Below the pieces are notes generated by a model. It saw only the letters and a list, made by a program, of their open reading frames with translations, searched no databases and had not been told where the DNA came from. This document shows, piece after piece, positions 15,936 to 24,608 of a stretch of 57,214 nucleotides of DNA. The translations under genes and the position numbers were made by a program. The DNA comes from CAZMIL01 sp964566425 (GTDB taxonomy: Bacteria; Patescibacteriota; Microgenomatia; UBA1406; GWC2-37-13), in contig CAZMIL010000004.1 of NCBI GenBank assembly GCA_964566425.1, positions 1 through 57,214 on the forward strand, written 5' to 3'. Numbering within the stretch: position 1 is the first letter of the stretch; the number at the start of each line of letters is the position of its first letter.

Positions 15936-16103
15936 TTACATTTTTAAAAAATTAAGCAGTTGGTAAACTAACATCGCCGGCCAGACCAAAGCTTTAAGGA
16001 TCCCAAGTACTCCGATCCAAAAAGAGGTAGCGTGCTGTAAGTAATAAACTAAAGCTCCGATAAATCCCAAACCATAAACTGCTTCTCCTCCACCTTTCTT
16101 CAT
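15936..16103 (-). CDS. Conserved small membrane protein, 55 aa
   Basis: A minus-strand ORF with a strong Shine-Dalgarno (TAGGAGGTGA) three bases before the ATG. The product starts MKKGGGEAVYGLGFIGALVY and contains two hydrophobic helices joined by a short HATSFW turn, ending NFLKM. I recall closely similar small proteins in many bacteria, with unknown function. Its stop faces the cupin stop (convergent, 13-nt gap). Confidence 0.75.
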   Translation of the reverse strand: MKKGGGEAVYGLGFIGALVYYLQHATSFWIGVLGILKALVWPAMLVYQLLNFLKM

Positions 16104-16171
16104 TCCTCACCTCCTAAATAACAGTTTATCGCTTTTTATTGACTTTCTGTTCGGAAAAGATTTTCCCCCCA

Positions 16172-16393
16172 TCACTTTTTTTTAATCCGCCAAAGATAAA
16201 TCCCGTAAATCCAAATCAAAGTTAATATCAGTGAGTAGATAAATAAACCTCGCGTTTTGTCAAAATAAGCTGCAAGGCTAAACAATAACTGCCCAATCAG
16301 ACCAACAATAGGTCCCCACTTATTTTTTAATAGGACTAAGAACAACCCTATACTCCCAAAAATAAAAATTAATGCCGCAATCAGATTATCCAT
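16172..16393 (-). CDS. Small three-helix membrane protein after tRNA-Gln
   Basis: A 73-aa protein made almost entirely of three membrane helices (about 5-22, 29-45, 50-68) with a basic KKK end. GPIVGLIGQ is reminiscent of one half of PnuC-like transporters, but the match is too short to assign. The ATG begins six bases beyond the encoded CCA end of tRNA-Gln with no promoter or ribosome site between, so the message must come from the tRNA transcript. Confidence 0.65.
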   Translation of the reverse strand: MDNLIAALIFIFGSIGLFLVLLKNKWGPIVGLIGQLLFSLAAYFDKTRGLFIYSLILTLIWIYGIYLWRIKKK

Positions 16394-16398
16394 ATTCT

Positions 16399-16472
16399 TG
16401 GCTGCCCAGCGAGGATTCGAACCTCGATACTCAGATCCAAAGTCTGATGTCCTACCATTAGACGACCGGGCA
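16399..16472 (-). tRNA. tRNA-Gln (UUG anticodon)
   Basis: On the minus strand a full cloverleaf is visible: acceptor TGCCCGG pairs with CTGGGCA, the anticodon stem is TCAGA/TCTGA with loop CTTTGGA (anticodon TTG), the T arm is GAGG-TTCGAAT-CCTC, the discriminator is G, and CCA is encoded. TGATAAAAT (-10 at 16482-16487) lies nine bases upstream of the 5' end. The start codon of a membrane-protein gene follows after 5 nt. Confidence 0.95.
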
Positions 16473-16511
16473 AGTAAGAGTATTTTATCAGATACAGACG
16501 GCTAAATGAAG

Positions 16512-16802
16512 CTAAAGCTGGTTTATATCTTTTTGGATCGCGTTGAGATCTGCGGAATCGGTCCCGAGGTCAATATTGTTAATTTGTTTGTCTAATCCCG
16601 GGGTCGGCGTGGGCGTAATTCCGATAGTTGGAGTAATAAAGTTTTGTAAAGAATTGCTAGCCTGCTGAGTGTTTGTATAGCGCAGATACAAAGCTCCCGC
16701 CAGAACTACAATTAGCACTACCAATAATGTTACCATTGTTGGGATAAGCCAACCACCTTTTTTTTCATTGCTAAGATTAAGTTCCGTATAGTTTTTTTCC
16801 AT
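16512..16802 (-). CDS. Single-pass membrane protein with Pro/Thr linker
   Basis: A 96-aa protein: short charged cytoplasmic N-terminus, one membrane helix (about 18-42), then an outside segment with TPTIGITPTPTPG and an acidic end. No family recognised. It follows the secreted coiled-coil gene by 2 nt in the same operon. Both are probably envelope-associated. Confidence 0.65.
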   Translation of the reverse strand: MEKNYTELNLSNEKKGGWLIPTMVTLLVVLIVVLAGALYLRYTNTQQASNSLQNFITPTIGITPTPTPGLDKQINNIDLGTDSADLNAIQKDINQL

Positions 16803-16804
16803 AA

Positions 16805-17590
16805 TTATTGCTGTGAACTGGACTCAGTTGCCTCAGGTGTGGGATTCTCCCCCATCACTTTTTTTAATTCGACAAGGGCATTCCAGACTGATTGGCGGGC
16901 CGACTCAACTGTTTTGCGAGTTGTCGATAAATCGGTCTGCAGTTGCTTGAAAACGCTCCCGACCGCATTCTTCAACCCCGCATCAGTGGTAATTGTCGCT
17001 GCATAATCTTTGGCTGATTGATCGGCAACTGCAGTTTGGGCTGTAGAAATCGCACTACTGGCTGTGGTGATCGCAGCATCAACAGCTGACGTATCCTTAC
17101 CTTGAGCCTTTAACTCAGCTGCCTTACTGGAAATTTTTCCTAGAATATCATTCATTCTGGTTAATGCTCTATTGAAGGCGTCTGTTCTACGTTTATTGAT
17201 GTTCGCTAAATTCGTATCCACTTTTTCTGTAATCTGTTGTTTTCGCGCATCTCTTATCGTCTTTATTTTTTGATCAAAGTCCTCTCTTCTAGCTTTAAAT
17301 TGAGCTTCCAGTTGTAGTTTTCTGGTCTCGAGCTCCTGCATTTTTTCTTGGAATTTTTGTTTAAGCTCTTGAGCTCTTTTTTCAAGGTTTTGTAAGAGTT
17401 TGGGTTTTTGGGATGACGTTGCCTGTTGGTTATCCTCACGTATAAGCTGCTGCCCGTTTTGCACAACAATTTCCTGCTTCTCAGATCTTACTTGAGGATT
17501 GGTAGTAAGATTGTTATTTTCATCTTGGGCTAACGCTACAACAGGGACGAGCAAAAAAATAATCAAGAAGATAATAAATCTCTTTTTCAT
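16805..17590 (-). CDS. Secreted coiled-coil protein
   Basis: A 261-aa protein with a clear signal peptide (MKKRFIIFLIIFLLVPVVALAQ, cleavage likely after ALA). A long Lys/Glu/Gln-rich coiled coil spans about 64-140, then an Ala/Thr-rich helical region and a PTPEATESSSQQ tail. It is predicted to be exported and structural. The function is unknown, and similar proteins are common in CPR genomes. The promoter is TTGACA, an 18-bp spacer and TATATT, with an 11-nt gap to the ATG, so a leader of a few bases. Confidence 0.7.
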   Translation of the reverse strand: MKKRFIIFLIIFLLVPVVALAQDENNNLTTNPQVRSEKQEIVVQNGQQLIREDNQQATSSQKPKLLQNLEKRAQELKQKFQEKMQELETRKLQLEAQFKARREDFDQKIKTIRDARKQQITEKVDTNLANINKRRTDAFNRALTRMNDILGKISSKAAELKAQGKDTSAVDAAITTASSAISTAQTAVADQSAKDYAATITTDAGLKNAVGSVFKQLQTDLSTTRKTVESARQSVWNALVELKKVMGENPTPEATESSSQQ

Positions 17591-17649
17591 AGGCTAATCT
17601 TAATATAGGCAAAAGTAAGCTGAATGTCAACATGTGATACAATTAGGTC

Positions 17650-18516
17650 ATGAAACAAGGGACTGTTTTGCTTATTGGGAGGCCGAATGTCGGCAAATCA
17701 ACCTTCCTTAACAATATTCTCGGACAAAAAGTCGCGATTACCTCTCCCAAACCCCAAACTACCCGTTTTCCTATCCAGGCAATGTATGAAGACGAACGCG
17801 GAATTATTTATTTTGTCGATACCCCCGGGGTCTTTGGTAAAGCGGAGGATGCTTTGTCTAAAAAAATCAACGAAAGCACATTCAAGAGTGCTAATGCCGA
17901 TATCGATGTTGTTGTCTATATGGTTGATCACACACGTAAACGCGATTTTGAAGAAGCTAAAGTTTTGGGAATTGTTCGGAAATTGATTAAACCCAAAATT
18001 TTGGTTATCAATAAAATCGACAAACAGGAAAAAAGTTTTCTTCCTCAATATGAATTCTTGAAAGATGAATTCCCGGAAGTTTTTCAAATTTCGGCTTTAA
18101 AAAAGCAACACTTAAAACCATTGATGAATAAGATTTTTGAATTTCTGCCGGAAACAGAGGAAAAAAAGCAATTGACTGAAAAACCTGTTTACCCTCTGCT
18201 CAATGTCGACAGTAAAACGTTTATCGCCGAATTGATTAGAGAAAAAGTTTATCTAATGATGGGTGAAGAAATTCCTTATACCACTGCTGCGGTAGTTGAT
18301 GAGATCAGTGAAAGAAAAGAAGGAACAACTTATATTAGAGCCAGAATTCTGACGATCAATAACCGTTACAAAAAAATGCTGATTGGTGAAAAAGGCAGAA
18401 AAATCAAAGAAATCGGCTCCTATGCCCGAAAAGAAATCGCCTTGGCGATTAATAAAAAAGTCTATTTGGATCTAACCGTTGAAACCGACCCTCACTGGCA
18501 GGAAGTCCTCTATTAA
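17650..18516 (+). CDS. era: GTPase Era
   Basis: A 288-aa ribosome-assembly GTPase that binds 16S rRNA. G1 GRPNVGKS is at 10-17, the G2 threonine is in QTTR, G3 DTPG is near 57, G4 NKID near 121 and G5 SALK. The C-terminal KH domain carries GEKGRKIKEIG. Length is close to the usual 300. TACAAT in extended context (TGATACAAT) ends six bases before the ATG, giving a leaderless start. The divergent secreted coiled-coil gene starts 59 bp away, so the two promoters overlap. Confidence 0.95.
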   Translation: MKQGTVLLIGRPNVGKSTFLNNILGQKVAITSPKPQTTRFPIQAMYEDERGIIYFVDTPGVFGKAEDALSKKINESTFKSANADIDVVVYMVDHTRKRDFEEAKVLGIVRKLIKPKILVINKIDKQEKSFLPQYEFLKDEFPEVFQISALKKQHLKPLMNKIFEFLPETEEKKQLTEKPVYPLLNVDSKTFIAELIREKVYLMMGEEIPYTTAAVVDEISERKEGTTYIRARILTINNRYKKMLIGEKGRKIKEIGSYARKEIALAINKKVYLDLTVETDPHWQEVLY

Positions 18517-18536
18517 GGTATAATGCCTTGGCATTT

Positions 18537-20204
18537 ATGGATAAAGAAAAAGGTCAACCGTTTTTAGCTCACATCAATGAGCCTTTTGCTGATGAACTAA
18601 AAAGAGTCAGACATCATGAACTTCAAGATTTAAAAGCCCTGCAGTTTGCATTTAAATTGGAGTGTCTTGAAGAAGATAGCTTCCCTAATGGACAACTTGA
18701 AAGCTCTATCGCCAATAAGGCTTATATCGAAGAAAATGTGTATTATTCTAGATACGTTTCTCGACCTGATACTGCTAGTTTAGGAGTTGTAATAACCGAT
18801 ATTGAAAAATCCAACGTTGAGGTGGACGCCGACGGCGACCCAATTTTTTATCAATTCGGTCCACAAAGACGGGAATTAATCCTCGCTCAAAGAACGGAAT
18901 ATTTTCTGCAGCATCAAAATGAACGCATTTATTCAATCATTGAAGGTATTTTATCCGGCGACATTCAAATTCCTAAGCGGACAAACAGACAACATGCTGC
19001 TGTAGAAAAAGTTTTAGGTATGCAAAATGGGGTTGCTCTCTCTACGGCTGCTTTCAGCGATTTAGGTTATAGACCTCGTTCTTCAGAACAAGAATTAAGC
19101 AGAACAGATATTGCCCTCCATGGTTTATTTAATCGTGATGGGAGGAGAATCATCGGTGTCGGTTCCCTTCCTCCCGCTTCCGGCTGGCGAGATGTCGTGG
19201 TAACAGCGATTCTTGGCCATATGCCGGTCTTCATTCCCAGAAACAGCTTATTTGCCGACGTTCAAAGAAGAATAGATCTAATCAAACAGGTCCAAGAAGT
19301 AATTGATAAACTTGAGTTGCCCGAGGAACGTAAACAACTTGTCTTAAGAAACATAGGTGTTGCGGTGGGGACTAATGATCCAAGAAAAGAGCTCGAGAAT
19401 GTTAATGAAATCTATGAGGAGACCGGGGTTGGATTGTTTAGAGTGTATGGTATCAACAGTGACCCTCGTTTTCTTGAAACTGCACGCTTGATTCGTGATG
19501 ATTTTGGAGATGAGGTTGAACTCTGGGTCGGACAAATCGCCGATCGCAGGCAGGTCGAACAATTGATGAAAGAATATAACGGTCGGAGAATCGCGGATAC
19601 AATAGTTTATGGTCATGCGGCAGGAAGACAATGCACGTCTGCAGCCAATGGTATGGGAATCACCATGCTTGAAGATATGTACGATATTGTTAAAGACCCT
19701 GCCTTCAATGAATTAAACATTGCAGTTGAGGGCGGAGTAGGAAAGCTTGTTGGAATCCCTCTATTGTTGGGGGCCGACTATGTGCTATACAACCAACAAC
19801 TTGTTCATGGAACCATTGAGGCCGGAGATCTCCTCCTAAAATATAAAAGTAAAGACATAAATTTGAATGGAAAATTGTGCCAACCTTACCCAGGATCGGC
19901 CAGCCCCACTACGCAAATAATTGAATCATCATTTGAGGAATTGAGAAAAACCAGAACTGCTTCTGCTGGTAGAACTACCAATCCTGAGGGAAAACCCGGA
20001 TTTATGTTTTTTGAAAGAAAAGCTAATTCGATGGTGTTTTGGATACGAGACTTTTTGGGTTATGCTGCAAGGATGCTGGCTGATCTAGGGGTAAAAGACA
20101 TCAAGGAACTGCGCCAGTTTTTAAGAGATAATCCAAAAGAAGAAGTTTTCCGAATCATTACCCACTCAACTGCGAAGTTGGCTGAAGCCTACCGGAATTC
20201 TTAA
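18537..20204 (+). CDS. Divergent IMP dehydrogenase/GMP reductase-family enzyme
   Basis: A 555-aa TIM-barrel protein. The order of landmarks parallels IMPDH: an SLPPASG-containing strand, GVAVGTNDP, VELWVGQIADRRQVEQL, a catalytic-cysteine-like loop GHAAGRQCTSAANG, a phosphate-site segment IAVEGGVGKLVGIPLLLGA then GTIEAGD, and a C-terminal NPEGKPG with a GYAARMLADLGVKDIKEL helix. There is no CBS module, and an extra N-terminal region of about 130 residues is present. The exact substrate is uncertain. A TATAAT at 18519-18524 follows the era stop. The ATG at 18537 is chosen over TTG at 18528, which lies too close to the -10. The stop shares TTAA with gltX. Confidence 0.6.
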   Translation: MDKEKGQPFLAHINEPFADELKRVRHHELQDLKALQFAFKLECLEEDSFPNGQLESSIANKAYIEENVYYSRYVSRPDTASLGVVITDIEKSNVEVDADGDPIFYQFGPQRRELILAQRTEYFLQHQNERIYSIIEGILSGDIQIPKRTNRQHAAVEKVLGMQNGVALSTAAFSDLGYRPRSSEQELSRTDIALHGLFNRDGRRIIGVGSLPPASGWRDVVVTAILGHMPVFIPRNSLFADVQRRIDLIKQVQEVIDKLELPEERKQLVLRNIGVAVGTNDPRKELENVNEIYEETGVGLFRVYGINSDPRFLETARLIRDDFGDEVELWVGQIADRRQVEQLMKEYNGRRIADTIVYGHAAGRQCTSAANGMGITMLEDMYDIVKDPAFNELNIAVEGGVGKLVGIPLLLGADYVLYNQQLVHGTIEAGDLLLKYKSKDINLNGKLCQPYPGSASPTTQIIESSFEELRKTRTASAGRTTNPEGKPGFMFFERKANSMVFWIRDFLGYAARMLADLGVKDIKELRQFLRDNPKEEVFRIITHSTAKLAEAYRNS

Positions 20205-21595
20205 AAAAGTTTTTTTATTCTCTCCAGAGATTCTTTTTGGCCGAGGATTTGCATTGATTCATTGAGAGGTGGGGAAATTTTTTTTCCGGTAATCGCCACC
20301 CGCAAAAGCATAAAAAACTCACCGCTTTTCATTTTTTCTTGAATTGCTACTTCTTGCATCACTTTTCCAATCTCCACTGCTTTCCACTCTTTTATTTTTC
20401 TCAAATTATCATAAATTACTGCAAATAATTTTTTATGCGCTTTTAAATCAAGTTGATATTTCTCCGGAGCTTTGAAAAAAAATTCACATAAAGGTAAATA
20501 ATCTGTCAATTTTTTAATCCTTTCTCTAATTAAAGGAACAGTCTGTTTAATAATCTCCGCTTCATATTTTTCACCGGTAAAATTGGAGATCCTTTGCGTT
20601 AAATCATTTGCATCAAGACTTCTGATATGTTCTCCGTTTAACCACTCAAGTTTGGTGATATCAAAAACCGGACCGACAGCTTGCATATCTTTTAAATCAA
20701 AAACCTTGATGAACTCATCAATATCAAAAAATTCTTTTTGCTTAGGATGAGACCAACCCATCAAGGTAAGATAATTGAGAACAGCTCGCGGCAAATATCC
20801 TTGCTTGAGGTACCAACTCGCCCAAACCGGATTTTTTCTTTTTGACAGTTTTGATTTATCAACATTGCGCAAAAGCGGAGTATGAGCAAACTTGGGTTTT
20901 TCCCAACCAAAAGCGTCGTAAAGTAAAATGTGTTTTGGAGTCGACGGGATCCAATCTTCTCCGCGGATCACGTGAGTAATTTTCATCAAGTGGTCATCAA
21001 CGACTACAGCCAGATGATATGTAGGAAAACCGTCCGATTTAATCAGAATTTGATCGTCAAGATTATCGCTCATAAATTCGATTTCACCACGGATGATATC
21101 GGTAAAAACAATCTTTTTCTTCTGTGGGACATTTAATCGAATCACATAATGCTCGTCTTGTTCGATACGTTTAAGCGGATCCTTAACCGTATTCAAGCAA
21201 TGTTTATCATATTTAGGAAGTTGCTTATTTTTAATTTGTTGTTGACGTAACTTTTCCAATCTCTCTTTACTACAGAAACAATAATAAGCAGCTCGTTTTT
21301 CTATCAGTTCTTTAGCATAACTTTGATAAACGTCCACTCTCTCCGATTGGCGATAAGGACCGTAATTCCCTCCCTCATCAGGACCTTCATCGTAAAATAA
21401 ACCGTAATCCTTGAGCGTTTGTAAAATTTTTTCTTCAGCTCCTTTGACATACCTTTCGCGATCGGTATCTTCGATACGGACAATGAATTGCCCGGCATTT
21501 TTTTTTGCAAGAGCCCAATTGATCAAGGCAGTATGTAGATTTCCGATATGCAAATCCTCACCGGTCGGAGAAGGGGCGAGTCTTGTGCGCACCAT
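20201..21595 (-). CDS. gltX: Glutamyl-tRNA synthetase
   Basis: A 464-aa class I synthetase charging tRNA-Glu. HIGN at 16-19 replaces the canonical HIGH. The KMSKS loop is KLSKRK. A CFCSKERLEKLR segment corresponds to the small metal-binding insert, although only part of the zinc ligands is visible. The catalytic core ends near 320, followed by a shortened all-helical anticodon-binding region. GltX in organisms lacking GlnRS may also load tRNA-Gln, which GatB-type amidotransferase then corrects. TATAAT ends six bases upstream of the ATG. The stop shares TTAA with the IMPDH-like gene. Confidence 0.95.
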   Translation of the reverse strand: MVRTRLAPSPTGEDLHIGNLHTALINWALAKKNAGQFIVRIEDTDRERYVKGAEEKILQTLKDYGLFYDEGPDEGGNYGPYRQSERVDVYQSYAKELIEKRAAYYCFCSKERLEKLRQQQIKNKQLPKYDKHCLNTVKDPLKRIEQDEHYVIRLNVPQKKKIVFTDIIRGEIEFMSDNLDDQILIKSDGFPTYHLAVVVDDHLMKITHVIRGEDWIPSTPKHILLYDAFGWEKPKFAHTPLLRNVDKSKLSKRKNPVWASWYLKQGYLPRAVLNYLTLMGWSHPKQKEFFDIDEFIKVFDLKDMQAVGPVFDITKLEWLNGEHIRSLDANDLTQRISNFTGEKYEAEIIKQTVPLIRERIKKLTDYLPLCEFFFKAPEKYQLDLKAHKKLFAVIYDNLRKIKEWKAVEIGKVMQEVAIQEKMKSGEFFMLLRVAITGKKISPPLNESMQILGQKESLERIKKLF

Positions 21596-21612
21596 AAATG
21601 AATTATACCCTG

Positions 21613-22275
21613 TTAGTAGCTTACGAAGTAGTCAATCTTTGCAGACCTCTTGAGATTGGCGATTAATTCCTGGACCTTTTGTCCTAATTTATTTTGGAAA
21701 ATTTGTTGTTTAATTGTTTTGCGCAACTGAGTAGTCTCACCTGCTTGCGAAACCTGCGGCAGGCTGGCTTTATTTTGTTCGATAAATTGATCTATTTCTT
21801 TGTCACTGACTATAATTTTATTGGCAAAGAGTTTCTCGGCGACTAATTGCACTTCCACTTGATCACGAAAGTCCTCCTGACTCAGACCTTGTGTTTTCAA
21901 AACTTGCTCTAAATTCCCTCCCTGCTGTTTAATACTCTTATCGACTTGTTTTATTCTTTGATCTATTTCTTGATTCGAAATGTTTACTTTTCTTCGTTTG
22001 GCTTCTTGCAGAATAAGTTCTTTATTAACTAGCGCATCGAGTGTTTGTTTGCCTGCAGTTTTTTCGAGCTGATTGATAACTGAAAATCTGGAGATTGGAA
22101 TGCCATTAACGCTGGCCGCAACAAACAAACTTTTGAAGTAAAACAAAGCAATAACAATAAGGACAAAAATTGCTAGTGCGATAGTCTCATCTTTGACAAA
22201 ACGTCTGATGGCAGGTTTAGATTTAACGATAGGTGGTTTCCTAACGACTTTTTTTACGGCTCTCTTTTTTGGCAT
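21613..22275 (-). CDS. Membrane-anchored SurA N-terminal-domain protein
   Basis: A 220-aa protein: basic cytoplasmic N-terminus, one membrane helix (about 30-52), then VNGIPISRFSVINQLEKTAGKQTLDALV, in pieces typical of the SurA/PrsA N-terminal chaperone domain, with repeated helices to residue 210. No parvulin prolyl-isomerase domain follows. It probably assists folding of exported proteins at the outer face of the membrane. TATAAT ends six bases before the ATG. It precedes gltX on the same strand with 17 nt between. Confidence 0.8.
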   Translation of the reverse strand: MPKKRAVKKVVRKPPIVKSKPAIRRFVKDETIALAIFVLIVIALFYFKSLFVAASVNGIPISRFSVINQLEKTAGKQTLDALVNKELILQEAKRRKVNISNQEIDQRIKQVDKSIKQQGGNLEQVLKTQGLSQEDFRDQVEVQLVAEKLFANKIIVSDKEIDQFIEQNKASLPQVSQAGETTQLRKTIKQQIFQNKLGQKVQELIANLKRSAKIDYFVSY

Positions 22276-22303
22276 CAGTCTATTATAACAAATAAAATAT
22301 AAA

Positions 22304-23050
22304 TTATTGCAATAGGTCGGGACGTTTCTTCTTAGTTTCTTCGTAGGCCATTTTCAATCGCCAGTTGGCAATTTCCCGATGGTTACCGTTGATTAAAACA
22401 GATGGAACTTTTTTCTCTTTAAATTCTTCGGGCCTCGTGTACTGAGGATATTCAAGTAAATAGACGCTTTTTACTTTATCCTTTTTAAATTTAGTTAAAA
22501 TCTCATCTTCTCCAACAACTGCAATCAGTTGTCCAACTGGGACTTGGAAGAAACTCTCAACTTGCGTTGCTTCTTCTTTTTTTAACACGCCGGGAATCAA
22601 ACGCACAATCGCATCAACAATTGCCCCCACTGCGATTTCTCCACCCGTCATCACGAAATCTCCTAAAGAAATTTCTTCATCAATATAGTCAACAATTCTT
22701 TCATCAATTCCTTCATAATGTCCGGCGATCAGCAACAAGTGTTTAAGTTTGGAAAATTCGCGGGCTTTTTGTTGCGTAAACAATTTCCCTCTAGTTGAGG
22801 TCAGAACAATTCTTGTTTGTTTATTTTTAGTCTTGTTTATCGCCTCGGCAAGAATATCCACCCGCAGAATCATCCCTGCACCGCCGCCGTAAGGCCTATC
22901 ATCAACAGATCTATACTTATTTTTAGCAAATGAACGCAGGTCGATTATTTCTATTTCAACTAGTTTTTTGTCTTGGGCGCGCTTGACTATACTTTCCTGT
23001 AAAAACCCTTCAAACATCTTGGGAAACAAAGTTAGAATGGAGATTTTCAT
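22304..23050 (-). CDS. trmD: tRNA (guanine-37-N1)-methyltransferase
   Basis: A 248-aa SPOUT methyltransferase making m1G37 in tRNAs that read CNN codons. The knot region and SAM site are seen as RPYGGGAGMI, GHYEGIDERI and LGDFVMTGGEIA. The catalytic Asp lies in the RPEEF-containing C-terminal half. Length is typical. The -10 TAAAAT overlaps the divergent yidD -10, ends six bases before the ATG, and predicts a leaderless mRNA. Confidence 0.95.
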   Translation of the reverse strand: MKISILTLFPKMFEGFLQESIVKRAQDKKLVEIEIIDLRSFAKNKYRSVDDRPYGGGAGMILRVDILAEAINKTKNKQTRIVLTSTRGKLFTQQKAREFSKLKHLLLIAGHYEGIDERIVDYIDEEISLGDFVMTGGEIAVGAIVDAIVRLIPGVLKKEEATQVESFFQVPVGQLIAVVGEDEILTKFKKDKVKSVYLLEYPQYTRPEEFKEKKVPSVLINGNHREIANWRLKMAYEETKKKRPDLLQ

Positions 23051-23056
23051 GGTTCT

Positions 23057-23066
23057 ATTTTACAAT
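23057..23066. promoter_or_regulatory. Overlapping divergent -10 elements, trmD and yidD
   Basis: TAAAAT on the minus strand (23062-23057) and TACAAT on the plus strand (23061-23066) overlap by two bases in a 21-bp intergenic region. They lie six and five bases from their start codons. The two -35 regions must lie inside the opposite coding sequences. Confidence 0.65.
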
Positions 23067-23071
23067 AAGCC

Positions 23072-23281
23072 ATGAGTAAAAAGCTTGTTCTTGCAGTCCT
23101 TAGCCTTTATCATTCTGTCTCTAATATCTTCGGTCCGGCGTGCCGATTCACTCCCACTTGCTCTGAATACACTTACCACGCTATAGACAAATATGGGATA
23201 GCCAAAGGAAGTTGGCTAGGAATAAGGCGCATTGCAAGGTGTCACCCCTGGAATAAAGGCGGGTTTGATCCTGTCCCTTAA
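23072..23281 (+). CDS. yidD: Membrane protein insertion efficiency factor YidD
   Basis: A 69-aa protein of the YidD family, an amphipathic membrane-associated helper of YidC insertion. It shows the conserved CRFTPTCSEY, AIDKYG, RIARCHPWNKGGFDPVP sequence with three cysteines. The gene is usually next to rnpA and yidC but is here divergent from trmD. Its stop shares TTAA with the convergent hypothetical gene. Confidence 0.95.
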   Translation: MSKKLVLAVLSLYHSVSNIFGPACRFTPTCSEYTYHAIDKYGIAKGSWLGIRRIARCHPWNKGGFDPVP

Positions 23282-23865
23282 AAATCTATTTCTAATGGCA
23301 TTTCTAAATCGTCAATCGGATTGGGGATTAACCCCAGTAGGTTTCTTAATCCTTCTTGCCAAGATGCAATGAATCTTTTCGCCCTACCTTGTCCTTCATC
23401 TGTTTTAATTCCTACCACTGGTCTAGTGACTTGGCTTTGACCATTTATCCACTCCATTAGTTGAATATTGCACAGGGTCTTAAAATCGGTATCATTTGTA
23501 TCTAATAAATAAAAATCGCTTTTAGTCCTTTTCTTAACATTAGTTTCATGAGGATCATGATAAATACATAACCTTATCCAGCGGATATCACTTGGTCCTT
23601 TAAACGCCTCCAGAATAACTTCTGAAAAGCCTATTTTCTGGAAATAATAATGGCTCTCTTTATCTTCATTCATAGACGTAAGTCTCCCTGCCGACAGAAT
23701 GATTTTTCGAAACTCCGGGGCTAATCCTTGCACTCCGATTTCAAAGTCAATACGGGAAAAGGGTTCTGAAGGGGTCCAAAAAGCAACCTTAGTTAGCTTA
23801 TTGATAGCTAAATAATATTCTTGCGTGGTAACCGTATCTACTGTGTAATTGAATTTTTCTCCCAT
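23278..23865 (-). CDS. Hypothetical soluble protein, 195 aa
   Basis: Not recognised. The product is soluble, with no signal peptide or membrane helix, and mixed alpha/beta. Notable pieces are WIRLCIYHDPHETN and DFYLLDTNDTDFKTL. The ATG at 23865 lies ten bases after a TATAAT, so the leader is short. Three 11-bp-spaced RTAAGA repeats lie upstream (23909-23936, read on this strand), suggesting control by the first two-component system. Confidence 0.6.
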   Translation of the reverse strand: MGEKFNYTVDTVTTQEYYLAINKLTKVAFWTPSEPFSRIDFEIGVQGLAPEFRKIILSAGRLTSMNEDKESHYYFQKIGFSEVILEAFKGPSDIRWIRLCIYHDPHETNVKKRTKSDFYLLDTNDTDFKTLCNIQLMEWINGQSQVTRPVVGIKTDEGQGRAKRFIASWQEGLRNLLGLIPNPIDDLEMPLEIDF

Positions 23866-23908
23866 AAGAATTTGTATTATACAAGACTATAAGCTTCTTT
23901 TAACAATC

Positions 23909-23936
23909 TCTTATTTTCTTCTTACATTTCTCTTAT
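23909..23936 (-). promoter_or_regulatory. Triple 11-bp-phased RTAAGA repeat
   Basis: On the minus strand ATAAGA, GTAAGA and ATAAGA begin at 23936, 23925 and 23914, each 11 bp apart. This is the same core and period found before the first kinase and MGMT genes. It sits between the divergent hypothetical gene (23865) and the exopolysaccharide operon (23970). Confidence 0.5.
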
Positions 23937-23969
23937 CTCTTTTTTACTGAAAATTCTTAACATTTTTTT

Positions 23970-24608
23970 ATGAAAAAAGTATTTTTCTTTGCTCTAAGCA
24001 TCTTTGTTCTACAACTTACGCATGGCGTATATGCTGCAAGATCCAATAATAATGATCAGAATTTGCAACTCGCCTTAGTTACTACTCCTACACCAACAAT
24101 TCAAGAAACACCTACCGTAACACCTTCTCACACAATTTCTCCTACAGTTTCTCTAACGCCGACAATTACCCCAACAATTATTCCTTCGCCGACTCCAGGC
24201 AAAATTGAACCAACAAGAAAACAACACATCTTTATTATAAATCGTCCACAAGAAGATCCGCTAGGTGGTCCTCAGGATGCGTCTTTAAATCCCACTTCGC
24301 CGCCGACTCCGACGCCGACTTCTGCAGTAGTTGTTGCAGCAGATAGTGATTCTCCCGACCCCAAAAATTTTGTCGCCAAGATTGTTGCCCCATTAGGAAA
24401 TCTTTTTGATCCCAAACAAAAACAATATTATAAAAATGGCGCGTTTTCAGCCAAAACCAACCTTATTCTTGTTTCCTTCGCTTTTTTGTTTTCAATAATC
24501 GGATTCATTTTGCTTCGCCCATATTTATGGTTTAGTAAACAGTTCCAGAAGAGCGATGCCACTCCTCAACGCTTCTGGCTACCAATTGAAAAAGCTAGTC
24601 TTCTATGA
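23970..24608 (+). CDS. Secreted Pro/Thr-rich membrane-anchored protein
   Basis: A 212-aa protein: signal peptide (about 1-22, cleavage near VYAA), a long Thr/Pro-rich stretch built of TPT and PTP units (about 38-75 and 105-118), and a C-terminal membrane helix (about 165-185) with a basic cytoplasmic tail. It looks like an extended wall-spanning stalk. It overlaps the GH8 gene by ATGA, so it is made with the polysaccharide enzymes and may form part of the export or anchoring apparatus (inference). Confidence 0.65.
   Translation: MKKVFFFALSIFVLQLTHGVYAARSNNNDQNLQLALVTTPTPTIQETPTVTPSHTISPTVSLTPTITPTIIPSPTPGKIEPTRKQHIFIINRPQEDPLGGPQDASLNPTSPPTPTPTSAVVVAADSDSPDPKNFVAKIVAPLGNLFDPKQKQYYKNGAFSAKTNLILVSFAFLFSIIGFILLRPYLWFSKQFQKSDATPQRFWLPIEKASLL

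Noticed and set aside
24090..24320. Repeats of CCGACTCC/CCTACACC-like units
   Set aside because: Codons for the Thr/Pro-rich linker of a surface protein, not a DNA repeat element.
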